NCBI GenBank assembly: GCA_020072905.1
Contig: JAIQGB010000015.1
Coordinates: forward strand, 1-22,065
Length of the DNA: 22,065 bases
Direction of reading: 5' to 3'
Source of the DNA: Terriglobia bacterium
Lineage (GTDB): Bacteria > Acidobacteriota > Terriglobia > UBA7540
Each line of letters begins with the position of its first letter. The first letter of the stretch is position 1. Position numbers and translations under genes: made by a program. The notes below the pieces were generated by a model, which saw only the letters and a program-made list of their open reading frames with translations, searched no databases and was not told the DNA's origin. Of the stretch, positions 15,370 to 22,065 are shown one piece after another.

Positions 15370-16895
15370 TCGAGCCGATGGAGCTGGCGGGTCATAACGA
15401 CCAGCGTGCCGGCGGGAACCGAGACCCCGTTGATGGTCCCGGCTTGCGCCTGATAGAACGGCAGGCCGCGGGCGAGCAAGGTCGCTTGGGGTAAGATTTG
15501 GCCCAGGCCAAAGCCATTCAGAAAGACGGTGTCGGTGTTGGTCATCACCAGGACGGGTGTCGGCTGGAGCAGCGACGTGGCAGGCGTCAGCCAAAGGGCC
15601 CCGGTCTTGCCATCCGAGCCGACCTGGACAAGCGAACCCAGCTTGCCCTGGATGGTCTGGACTTTCAGGTAGATCGAGTTGGCCGCTACCGTCGCCGGCT
15701 GGTTGGTGACCAAGGTGTACTGGCCGTGAACGATCAATTCCTGGCCCGGAACGATGGCTGCGGCGTCGAACGGCAGGTCGGCAAAGTCGACGGGGGGTGA
15801 GGAAAGATTGTAAGTCGTCGATGTCCCCACGTTTACGGTGATTACGGAATCGAGGGGCACGCCCGCGCTCACGTCCGGCTCCTCCTCACGGACGTAGAAC
15901 TGGAACTGGGTGAGGTTCCCGCCCGCATCCCTGGTGGTCGAAAGGACGTAGCCTAAGAAGGCCAGTTCGTTGAGTTCGACAACGGCGCGGTCCTCCGCCT
16001 GCACCGTCCGGGCCACCAGATTTCCATTGCTGTCGATATAGGCGCCGACTTCGACGACCTGCCCGGTGATCAGTTGGTTCAAGTCCGGAATCCCATCGCC
16101 ATTCCCGTCCGGGATACCGTAGAGCTGGGTTGTCTTGTTCGGGTCGTTCGGGTTCGCCGCGTCGTATGTCACGTCAACGGTCACGGCCGGGCCGGTCCCG
16201 GAGAGGAGTTGCATGGCGAACGCTCCGGTGAATTTCTGTCCCACCGGGGAGGGCGAGACGGTCCGCACGAAACCCACCAGGTCGTCAAAGAACCCGAAGC
16301 CGTCGGGATCGGCCGGAACGACGGTGGCGGCTTTAAGGACGGGATGAATACTGTTGGTCACCTGGCCCTGCGCGTCGACTTGAATGGATCGCGCCATGTC
16401 GAAATCAATCCGCAGAGCGTTCAGCTTGCCTGTCTTAATGGTGAGAGGCGGGGAAATGGGAATCAGCGGTTTGGCCGTAGTGAGGGTCGCCAAAAGCGAC
16501 TGGATGGGGGGATCCTTGGAGGGATCGTAGAGCCCCAGTTGCGGGGCAGCAAAGGTCAGCGTGGCTGCGTCGTAAGTCGCCTCCGGGATGCTCGCCAGAT
16601 TGAGGATCGTCGAAAAGTCTCGCAGCGAGGCAAAATTGACTTTGAACAGTGACGTCACATTGGTCGTAGTGGGGAAAACCGTGACGATACGGTCGGTGCT
16701 GCCCTGGACCCGCAGGGTCAGCGTGGAAATACTGGTCCGCAGGGAGAGGACGTTGCCTGCCGGGACGTCGCCGACGAAAACATAGAGAGACCCCCTTTGT
16801 GTGACCGCGGGCCCGGCGTTGTTATTGCCGCAACTGGGAAACAGCAAGGCAGCCAGTCCCAGCATCAGACCCGCCGCCCACGACCGATTGACCAT
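15366..16895 (-). CDS. DUF4382-containing lipoprotein
   Basis: A 509-residue protein with a lipoprotein signal (hydrophobic core, then LFPSC with C22 as lipid site). Residues about 30-190 form a DUF4382 domain: it opens with RGSLYVFVGDVPAGNVLSLR and continues through ATYDAATLTF, PLTIKTGKLNALRIDFD and the IHPVLKAATV end. The remaining 300 residues look like repeated DUF5666-type beta modules: GQVVEVGAYIDSNGNLVARTVQ, then VPGQELIVHGQYTLVTN and NGVSVPAGTLVVMTRQ. A DGNGDGIPDLNQ segment could bind calcium. The ATG at 16895 follows AGGAG (16903-16907 complement) at 7 nt and gives a proper lipobox; the longer frame up to 17153 would bury it. Function is unknown; surface location is inferred. Its stop lies in the flank of the inverted-repeat element. 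Confidence 0.8.
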   Translation of the reverse strand: MVNRSWAAGLMLGLAALLFPSCGNNNAGPAVTQRGSLYVFVGDVPAGNVLSLRTSISTLTLRVQGSTDRIVTVFPTTTNVTSLFKVNFASLRDFSTILNLASIPEATYDAATLTFAAPQLGLYDPSKDPPIQSLLATLTTAKPLIPISPPLTIKTGKLNALRIDFDMARSIQVDAQGQVTNSIHPVLKAATVVPADPDGFGFFDDLVGFVRTVSPSPVGQKFTGAFAMQLLSGTGPAVTVDVTYDAANPNDPNKTTQLYGIPDGNGDGIPDLNQLITGQVVEVGAYIDSNGNLVARTVQAEDRAVVELNELAFLGYVLSTTRDAGGNLTQFQFYVREEEPDVSAGVPLDSVITVNVGTSTTYNLSSPPVDFADLPFDAAAIVPGQELIVHGQYTLVTNQPATVAANSIYLKVQTIQGKLGSLVQVGSDGKTGALWLTPATSLLQPTPVLVMTNTDTVFLNGFGLGQILPQATLLARGLPFYQAQAGTINGVSVPAGTLVVMTRQLHRLD

Positions 16896-17050
16896 CCATC
16901 CGCTCCTGTCCAATCCCACCGAGGTACGCCCGCCTCGCCAGTCCCAGGTCTTCATGCGCCTTGGGAGCGCCGCAGGATTTGCCCCCAGGAAAATGAATCC
17001 CTCCATCAGATGGCTCAAGCCGGCCTCCGGGTTTCCCCGCTCGCAGCTCC

Positions 17051-17068
17051 GGGGACAAGAAAGTCCCC
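17051..17068. promoter_or_regulatory. Perfect inverted repeat near the transcript start of the DUF4382 gene
   Basis: GGGGAC-AAGAAA-GTCCCC, 6-bp arms with a 6-nt loop. It covers roughly +1 to +20 of the transcript predicted from the minus-strand promoter at 17076-17103. It could be a 5' stabilising hairpin or a repressor site. Confidence 0.4.
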
Positions 17069-17075
17069 TTGGAAA

Positions 17076-17103
17076 AATATAGTGAATCGCCCAGATAAGG
17101 CAA
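17076..17103 (-). promoter_or_regulatory. Candidate promoter of the DUF4382 lipoprotein gene
   Basis: Read on the minus strand: -35 TTGCCT (17098-17103), 16-bp spacer, -10 TATATT (17076-17081). The predicted leader is about 175 nt. Confidence 0.45.
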
Positions 17104-17453
17104 GAAAGAAGAGTAGCAGGGTCAAGCGCGGTCCGCCCGGAATCGAGTGCCACCTTACCTCAGCCGACGCGTTGAGAGGAGGGTGAGAAACCTCCTCGAA
17201 AGGCAGAACCGGGCCGATGGAGGAAGCCTTCTTGAGAGTCTGGCGGAGGGAGAGGGATTCGGACTCTGGGTACAGCTTTTGACCGTACAACGGCTTAGCA
17301 ATTCTCTGCCCCGGCGCGCCAATATGTAATCGCAATCGCTTACAAGTGTCCCCGGCTACATGATTAAGAACGATTAAAAATGCGGCTGCAAAGAGAGGAA
17401 CTGGAGGTATAAGTTGCGCCCCCGGGAGTTCAAAAAGAAAATCCTGGCTAGCG

Positions 17454-17459
17454 TATAAT
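17454..17459 (+). promoter_or_regulatory. -10 box (TATAAT) of the DUF5009 gene
   Basis: A perfect TATAAT with no good -35 at 16-18 bp. The nearest T-rich match (TTCAAA, 17429-17434) is 19 bp away. Transcription would start near 17466, giving a leader of about 45 nt. Confidence 0.5.
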
Positions 17460-17511
17460 CCCCGCCACGTCTGCGGCGAGCGTATTTCCAGCAGCGAAAG
17501 AGCAAAGCGCC

Positions 17512-18645
17512 ATGAATGCCGCCCAAACAGCGCATACCAACAATCACTCCATGGAAGGGGCAAAACCCGAACGCTTGATGTCGCTCGATGTCCTGCGCGG
17601 CTTCGATATGTTCTGGATCATCGGAGGAGAGCATATCTTCCGGGGGTTGGGTAAACTGGCCGATCGCCCCATCGCCGGCAAGCTGCTCGAGCAGCTTGAG
17701 CACGTCAGATGGGAAGGGCTGCATTTCTACGACGCAATCTGGCCGCTTTTCATGTTCATCATGGGCGCCGCCATGCCCTTTTCGCTGGCCCAGCGGCGTT
17801 CGCAGGGTGCGACCGACCGCAGCATGATCCTCCATGCTGTGAAGCGCGCCCTCATCCTCTTCGTGCTGGGAATGGTCGCGCAAGGAAACTTGTTGGCTTT
17901 TGATCTTTCGAAATTCCATCCTTGTTACAGTGTGCTGCACGGGATCGCCGCGGGGTATCTGATCGCTGTGATTGTGATCCTGAAAGTGAAGCCGGCACGG
18001 TATCTCGCGGTGATGGCAGGATTTCTGCTCCTTTACTGGGCGATCCTCATGCTGGTGCCCGTGCCGGGAGTTGGGGCCGGTATGCTCACACCTCAAGGCA
18101 ATGTGGCAACTTACGTGGACCAACTCATCCTGGGCCGCCTCCACTACGGCGAGAACACGTGGTTCCTGAGTTATCTGGGCTTTGCTTCGTCTGTCCTGAT
18201 GGGAATGCTGGCGGGGCAAGTGCTGATGTCTCCTCGTCCGGCAAAAGAGCGCGTTCTGATGCTGGCGGGCGCGGGCGTCGTTTGTCTGGCTCTGGGTCTC
18301 GCCTGGAGTCTCTCGCTTCCCATCATCAAGCTCTTGTGGACGAGTTCGTACGTTCTCCTCGCGGGCGGCCTGAGCTTCGTCCTTCTGGCCATCTTCTATC
18401 TCATTGTCGATGTGCTGCGGTACCGCCGGTGGGCGTTCGGTTTCATGGTGATTGGCATGAATTCTATCGCGGCTTATATGGCCATGATGCTTTTCGACTT
18501 TCGCCAAATCGGCAACATCTTCGTGGGCAGTCTCCTTCCGCGCCTGGGGCGATGGGATCTGCTGGTTGAATCCGCCGCGGCGTTCGGCTCGGAGTGGTTG
18601 ATCCTGTACTGGCTGTACTGCAAGAAGACCTTCGTCAAGGTATGA
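17512..18645 (+). CDS. DUF5009/HGSNAT-like membrane acyltransferase
   Basis: A 377-residue integral membrane protein. It opens with the family hallmark RLMSLDVLRGFDMFWIIGGE (about 22-41) and is built of about nine or ten hydrophobic helices, including FYDAIWPLFMFIMGAAMPFSLA near residue 80. The motif LDVLRGFDM and the PLFMFIMGAAMPFS segment are shared with bacterial relatives of heparan-alpha-glucosaminide N-acetyltransferase (NagX/YeiB-type), which transfer acetyl groups to sugars across the membrane. A conserved His lies in SVLHGIAAGYL. Acetylation of an amino sugar in the periplasm is a fair inference, but the substrate is not known. The Shine-Dalgarno sequence is weak. A deacetylase-family gene (PIG-L) follows on the same strand after 223 bp, which may make a sugar acetylation and deacetylation pair. 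Confidence 0.85.
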   Translation: MNAAQTAHTNNHSMEGAKPERLMSLDVLRGFDMFWIIGGEHIFRGLGKLADRPIAGKLLEQLEHVRWEGLHFYDAIWPLFMFIMGAAMPFSLAQRRSQGATDRSMILHAVKRALILFVLGMVAQGNLLAFDLSKFHPCYSVLHGIAAGYLIAVIVILKVKPARYLAVMAGFLLLYWAILMLVPVPGVGAGMLTPQGNVATYVDQLILGRLHYGENTWFLSYLGFASSVLMGMLAGQVLMSPRPAKERVLMLAGAGVVCLALGLAWSLSLPIIKLLWTSSYVLLAGGLSFVLLAIFYLIVDVLRYRRWAFGFMVIGMNSIAAYMAMMLFDFRQIGNIFVGSLLPRLGRWDLLVESAAAFGSEWLILYWLYCKKTFVKV

Positions 18646-18868
18646 CGCTTGGTACCGGCGGCCGGAGAGAGATGGCGCGGCAGGACTCAACCGTGGATGG
18701 GCGGTTTTTCGTGCTAAGCAAGGACAATCACTCTGCGCGTTTTGACGGACAGCCCTGGGTTGCCACAGTAGTTACGTCCCCAGAGTCGGTTGGCAGTGAA
18801 AGCGCGGGGGCTGGATGGAATGCTGATTCTAGCCGTTTCCTTTAGTCTCAGGGGGTAGAGGTGAAAAA

Positions 18869-19717
18869 ATGGACTCAATCACACGACGAGATTTGTTGAG
18901 CCGCGCGGGCCGAATAGGAGCTGCCCTGGGCATCGGATTGGCGGGGGTGAATACCACTGGCAAAACTCAGCCTGATTCACAAGTGTCCACGGGGCGCAAA
19001 CTAAAGGTCATCGTCGCCGGGGGACATCCCGGAGATCCCGAATATGGTTGCGGCGGGACGATTGCCCGTTACGCAGACTTGGGTCACGAGGTGGTTCTCC
19101 TCTACCTCAACAATGGCGAGTGGCCGCCCGCGCAGGGTGGAGCATCCGCCCAGGTACGCATGGGGGAGGCCGGCAAGGCATGCGAAATCCTGAAGGCGCG
19201 CCCTCTGTATGCGGGGCAATCGAACGGGCACGCGGTGCTCGATGCTTCCCATTTTGACGAGTTTCGTAAGATCCTGGAGGCCGAGCACCCTGACGTGGTC
19301 ATTACCCAGTGGCCCATCGACCATCACCGCGACCACCGTGCGACTTGCGCGCTGGCGTTCGATGCTTGGCTGAGAATGGGGAAGAAATTTGCTCTTTACT
19401 ATTACGAAGTGTCAAACGGGGAGGACACGCTGCAGTTCTCTCCCACCCACTACGTGGATATTACCGAGACGGAGCCGCGAAAACGCTCCGCGTGTTACGC
19501 CCATGCTTCACAGACCCCTGACAGGTTTTATGACTTGCAGGACCAAGTCGCGAGGTTCCGAGGTGTCGAGAGCGGTTACAAACGAGCAGAAGCGTATGTC
19601 CTCCAAGTGCAAAGCCCCTATCAGGCGCTTCCGGCAGCACTGATTTGCCTTGGCGCTCAATCATTCGCATCGTCACGGGTATCCATCTCTGCGCCCATGC
19701 GGAAGGGTCGTGTATAG
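18869..19717 (+). CDS. PIG-L (LmbE-like) deacetylase family protein, Tat signal
   Basis: A 282-residue protein with a twin-arginine motif (TRRDLLSR) and hydrophobic stretch at residues 6-27. GAGGTG lies 5 nt before the ATG. The zinc-hydrolase domain of the PIG-L/MshB/LmbE family starts at KLKVIVAGGHPGDPEYGCGGT. H53 and D56 are zinc ligands and E58 is conserved, but the first Asp of the usual AHPDD motif (the general base, D15 in MshB) is Gly55. The second motif DHHRDHRAT has H153 and H156, equivalent to the catalytic and third zinc His. It may act on N-acetyl amino sugars. The Gly may be normal for a subfamily or may lower activity; alignment would decide. The last 25 residues (ICLGAQSFASS...) look unlike the family core. 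Confidence 0.85.
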   Translation: MDSITRRDLLSRAGRIGAALGIGLAGVNTTGKTQPDSQVSTGRKLKVIVAGGHPGDPEYGCGGTIARYADLGHEVVLLYLNNGEWPPAQGGASAQVRMGEAGKACEILKARPLYAGQSNGHAVLDASHFDEFRKILEAEHPDVVITQWPIDHHRDHRATCALAFDAWLRMGKKFALYYYEVSNGEDTLQFSPTHYVDITETEPRKRSACYAHASQTPDRFYDLQDQVARFRGVESGYKRAEAYVLQVQSPYQALPAALICLGAQSFASSRVSISAPMRKGRV

Positions 19718-19792
19718 AGGACGATCTTTATAGGCCTGAAAACAATGCCGCATGAGGTTTCCATCCCAGCATTCCCGAGCGCAAATCGCTGA

Positions 19793-19855
19793 TCAGAGTT
19801 CCATATCTACGACCAGGAAGGTGATGTCATCGCCGGGCGATCGGCCTCCGGCCGA
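19793..19855 (-). pseudogene. Possible C-terminal remnant of a SpoIIE/PP2C-type phosphatase
   Basis: On the minus strand the frame reads RSPGDDITFLVVDMEL and then stops. The G-D-D-I-T-x-L-V-V pattern followed closely by a stop is the typical end of SpoIIE-like PP2C phosphatases, whose DD holds metal. An in-frame TAG lies seven codons before the motif, and no phosphatase core could be traced upstream in any frame. The match is short, so chance similarity is possible. It lies downstream of a Ser/Thr kinase on the same strand, a common pairing. Confidence 0.3.
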
Positions 19856-19936
19856 CTACGCCCAGAGAGCTGTGCACGACCACAACGAGGCACTACGTGT
19901 AACGGGAAACTCAACCTCGACCTGGTAGAGTTTCTT

Positions 19937-19954
19937 GGGGCGGGTCGGGGCGGG
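19937..19954 (+). other. G-quadruplex motif within a 10-bp tandem duplication
   Basis: Two direct copies of GGGGCGGGTC (19937-19946 and 19947-19956) create four G-runs: GGGG-C-GGG-TC-GGGG-C-GGG, with loops of 1, 2 and 1 nt. Such short loops are expected to fold stably in single-stranded DNA. Confidence 0.6.
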
Positions 19955-20205
19955 TCAACGACGCACGGACTAACTTAGAAAGTGGTACAACAACTGGGGA
20001 CAGGTCAGCCACCCTACGAACGCACTATTATCTGATATTCTCCCGACTTGAGGTAGGACAATCTCCCCAAACGTTGCGGCGGTCTTTCGTAGGAACGATG
20101 CCCTTCCTTTCTTGGGGGGACTCAGCCGTGCTCATGATGAAGAGTATGCCGCCATTCGCGATAAATCGTATTTGCGCTAATTGAACAATAGACCACATCG
20201 CAGGC

Positions 20206-20229
20206 GCGATTGAGGACCTCACCAATCGC
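20206..20229. repeat. Inverted repeat, 7-bp arms
   Basis: GCGATTG (20206-20212) and CAATCGC (20223-20229) are separated by 10 nt containing GAGG/CCTC. No T tract follows. It stands alone in the gene-poor region and its role is unclear. Confidence 0.3.
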
Positions 20230-20648
20230 GGCGCTCCTCAACCGTGTAGTTCCTCTGACGTTTACTTCCAAACAACGCCTCGCAAGCACTAGGCAGCAAG
20301 GCGCACGAGTTCCGCACGGAATGTCAGGACTTGCAAATTCGGATGGTTGCAGGCCCCCGCAACCAACGGGCCTAATTCCGCGCAACGGGGTTGGGCCCTT
20401 CCCTTCCTGGGGCGTAACTTCCGGCCATCGAGCCTCTGACGGACTCTCGACCTCGCAACCGCCGGAGAGCGAATCACCATCTCTTGGGTGCTGATCGCAC
20501 CCCCGGCGGGATAGTTTGCTTCAAAGAGGCTGAAATTATACAAAATCTATGATGGCGCCAGAGATGTTGTCGTCGCTATCAATAGCTGCGGATTCTTGCC
20601 GCAGACCGGTGAATCAGCGCCCTGGAATCGCTCGGGTTCAATCAGAGG

Positions 20649-22065
20649 TCAGCTCCGGCCTGAGGGGGGAGGCGTGGGAGGGAATGCGCCGCGGCCACTG
20701 TCCGAGGGCGACGGGCCTGAAGCTCGGGCCGCTGAACTTCGTCCCCCTCGACGACCGTAAGCGTACAAGACCAAAGTGCGCTGCGAAAACGGCAAGAAGG
20801 CCAAGCAGGGCACCCCGAAGACGGTAATGAATCCCAGCTTGTGAAACAGCAACAAAGGCGACGCTGCCCAAGCCGCGTCGACGACCAGGATAAGGGGGAA
20901 AATGCGATGAAACAAAAGCCCCAGATCCTCAAAGTCAAAGGCGATGGCGGCCAGGAAGTAGAGTCGCACCGCCGCTGCCGCGCACAACATGATGAGCGTG
21001 GATTCCACGAACGTAGCGACCCCGAAGGGTTGCAGCATTCTTTGGAGAACCAGCGGAATACGATGGGCATTATCCGGCAAGTAGATGAAGGCGGGTACGT
21101 ACATCACCAGGTAGCCGATTTGGATCAGGGTGAACAGTGCACGGGCCCGCGAGCGCGGAATGATGGGCGACTGCGGGCGTGCGGCTATTCTCCATGTATC
21201 TGCGGGCTGGGTGCGCAAGGGCTTGAGATCGACGGTCAGTTCGCTCATCGAGGCGTACCGCTCCTCGGGCCACTTCGAGAGGCATTTGTGCAGGATGCGG
21301 TCGAGTTCGGCATACTCCGGCAAGGCAGAGCCAGCTTGCGGCAAGGGCGGCGTCGGCATTTCCAGGGCACGCTGGCGCGACGAAATGGGATCTTTGCCTG
21401 CAAAGGGGTTGAAGCCAGCGGCCATTTCATACAAAACGAGGCCCAGAGAATAGATGTCGGTTCGCAAATCCACCGGCTTCGGAAAGGCCTGCTCAGGCGA
21501 CATGTAATCAGGGGTGCCAATGAACAGGGCCTCGGACTTCGTAATATCCAGGAGTGTCGTCCCGCCGCTATCGGCCGGGGCCGATGCGGAGAAGACCTTT
21601 ACTTTCTTGGCCAGGCCAAAATCCAGAATCTTGACCTGGCGGGATCCATCCGGCTGGGTCACCAACATGATGTTCTTGGGCTTGAGGTCGCGATGAATAA
21701 AACCCTTCGCGTGCGCCGCTCCGAGGGCATCAGCGATGGCGATGCCGACTTCCAGAATCTGGCTAAGGGTAAACGGAACTTGACCGAGCAGGGCATCAAG
21801 GGTTTCCCCGTCCACGAACTCGTAGACGATAAACACCATTTCCTCGCCGTCGTCGTATTTGTCGGTTGCCCTCACGACGGCGGAATGATTGATGACTGCG
21901 GCAGCTTGAACTTCGAGGGCAACGCGCTTACGGAACTGGGGATCGCGGAGGAGATCCGGCTTGATCCTCTTGAGGGCCACCGTGCATCTCAAGCGCATAT
22001 CGAAGGCAAGGTAGACCTCGCCCATTCCCCCGGAGTCGATAAGTCGCTCGATTCGGTAGCGGCCC
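20649..22065 (-). CDS. Serine/threonine protein kinase with C-terminal membrane segments (5' end outside window)
   Basis: The frame is open to the right edge; the visible part is 471 codons and starts in the glycine loop (RYRIERLIDSGGMGEVYLAFD). Hanks-type motifs follow in order: VALKRI with the ATP-binding Lys, HRDLKPKN catalytic loop, KILDFGLAK (DFG) and GTPDYMSPEQAF activation segment, so the kinase is probably active. The kinase domain ends near SELTVDL. It is followed by about four hydrophobic helices (ALFTLIQIGYLVMYVPAF, VESTLIMLCAAAAVRLYF, FPLILVVDAAWAASPLLLF, ITVFGVPCLAFLPF) and a Gly/Pro/Ser-rich tail. There is no PASTA, TPR or beta-propeller domain, so the sensor, if any, would be the membrane part. 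Its partner and target are not visible here. Confidence 0.93.
   Translation of the reverse strand, partial: GRYRIERLIDSGGMGEVYLAFDMRLRCTVALKRIKPDLLRDPQFRKRVALEVQAAAVINHSAVVRATDKYDDGEEMVFIVYEFVDGETLDALLGQVPFTLSQILEVGIAIADALGAAHAKGFIHRDLKPKNIMLVTQPDGSRQVKILDFGLAKKVKVFSASAPADSGGTTLLDITKSEALFIGTPDYMSPEQAFPKPVDLRTDIYSLGLVLYEMAAGFNPFAGKDPISSRQRALEMPTPPLPQAGSALPEYAELDRILHKCLSKWPEERYASMSELTVDLKPLRTQPADTWRIAARPQSPIIPRSRARALFTLIQIGYLVMYVPAFIYLPDNAHRIPLVLQRMLQPFGVATFVESTLIMLCAAAAVRLYFLAAIAFDFEDLGLLFHRIFPLILVVDAAWAASPLLLFHKLGFITVFGVPCLAFLPFSQRTLVLYAYGRRGGRSSAARASGPSPSDSGRGAFPPTPPPSGRS

Larger units (their letters stand above)
16896..17511. other. Divergent intergenic region between DUF4382 and DUF5009 genes
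   Basis: A 616-bp region without a convincing gene. It holds a minus-strand promoter (17076-17103), a hairpin near its predicted transcript start (17051-17068), and a plus-strand -10 box (17454-17459). Part of it (about 17310-17400) is AT-richer than the surroundings. A minus-strand frame at 17015-17563 exists but overlaps the next gene's start and promoter. Confidence 0.6.
19718..20648. other. Gene-poor region with possible gene remnants
   Basis: About 930 bp without an intact, recognisable gene. Frames of 60-95 codons on both strands have no known motif and overlap each other. It contains a G-quadruplex motif (19937-19954), a hairpin (20206-20229) and a likely fragment of a phosphatase on the minus strand (19793-19855). 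Decayed genes are the simplest explanation. Confidence 0.55.

Noticed and set aside
16896..17153. Longer N terminus for the DUF4382 lipoprotein (start at 17153)
   Set aside because: It would place the lipobox about 108 residues in; the start at 16895 has a good ribosome site and a normal lipoprotein signal.
17015..17563. Minus-strand open frame of 182 codons between the DUF4382 and DUF5009 genes
   Set aside because: It covers the TATAAT box and start of the DUF5009 gene as well as the DUF4382 promoter, and has no recognisable domain.
20028..20543. Small overlapping frames on both strands in the gene-poor region
   Set aside because: They have no ribosome sites, family motifs or coherent codon bias, and they overlap each other on opposite strands.

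Overview
The window is GC-rich, gene-dense bacterial chromosome. Gene content suggests a soil Acidobacteriota member or close relative: an eukaryote-type (about 300-residue) PurC, an SMC with an insert in its N-terminal head, a DUF4382 lipoprotein, a DUF5009 acyltransferase, a PIG-L protein with a Tat signal and a Ser/Thr kinase with a membrane C-terminus. This assignment is inference from gene families; no rRNA, tRNA or CRISPR array was seen.

Layout. 1-779 (minus, cut by the window edge): a flavodiiron-type metallo-beta-lactamase (ODP) domain that runs in frame into the cysteine motif of a large 2-hydroxyacyl-CoA dehydratase activase, which is an unexpected junction. 978-3312 (plus): a secreted alpha/beta hydrolase and a type II NADH dehydrogenase, 7 bp apart. 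3659-7405 (plus): smc. 7609-9370 (plus): purC, cvpA and a small Fis-type DNA-binding protein, probably one transcript. 9493-10872 (minus): an exported TPR protein. 11200-12621 (plus): a clan GH-A-like glycoside hydrolase. 12745-13557 (plus): a helical-repeat protein. 13685-15192 (plus): an AlkA-type DNA glycosylase overlapping a DinB-fold protein. 15265-15369: a short element with terminal inverted repeats, sitting exactly on the stop codon of the next gene. 15366-16895 (minus): a DUF4382 lipoprotein. 17512-18645 (plus): a DUF5009 membrane acyltransferase. 18869-19717 (plus): a PIG-L deacetylase. 19718-20648: about 930 bp without an intact gene, holding a G-quadruplex motif and what looks like the last codons of a SpoIIE/PP2C phosphatase. 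20649-22065 (minus, cut by the edge): a Ser/Thr protein kinase with several membrane segments.

Most of the window is housekeeping (chromosome segregation, purine synthesis, respiration, alkylation repair) mixed with envelope and carbohydrate genes. No defence island, phage or conjugative module is evident. The items most worth following up are the ODP/activase junction at the left edge, the miniature inverted-repeat element at 15265-15369, two promoters that place the transcript start at or almost at the start codon (purC and the repeat protein), and the eroded phosphatase tail downstream of the kinase. All annotations come from reading the sequence; no database search was run.
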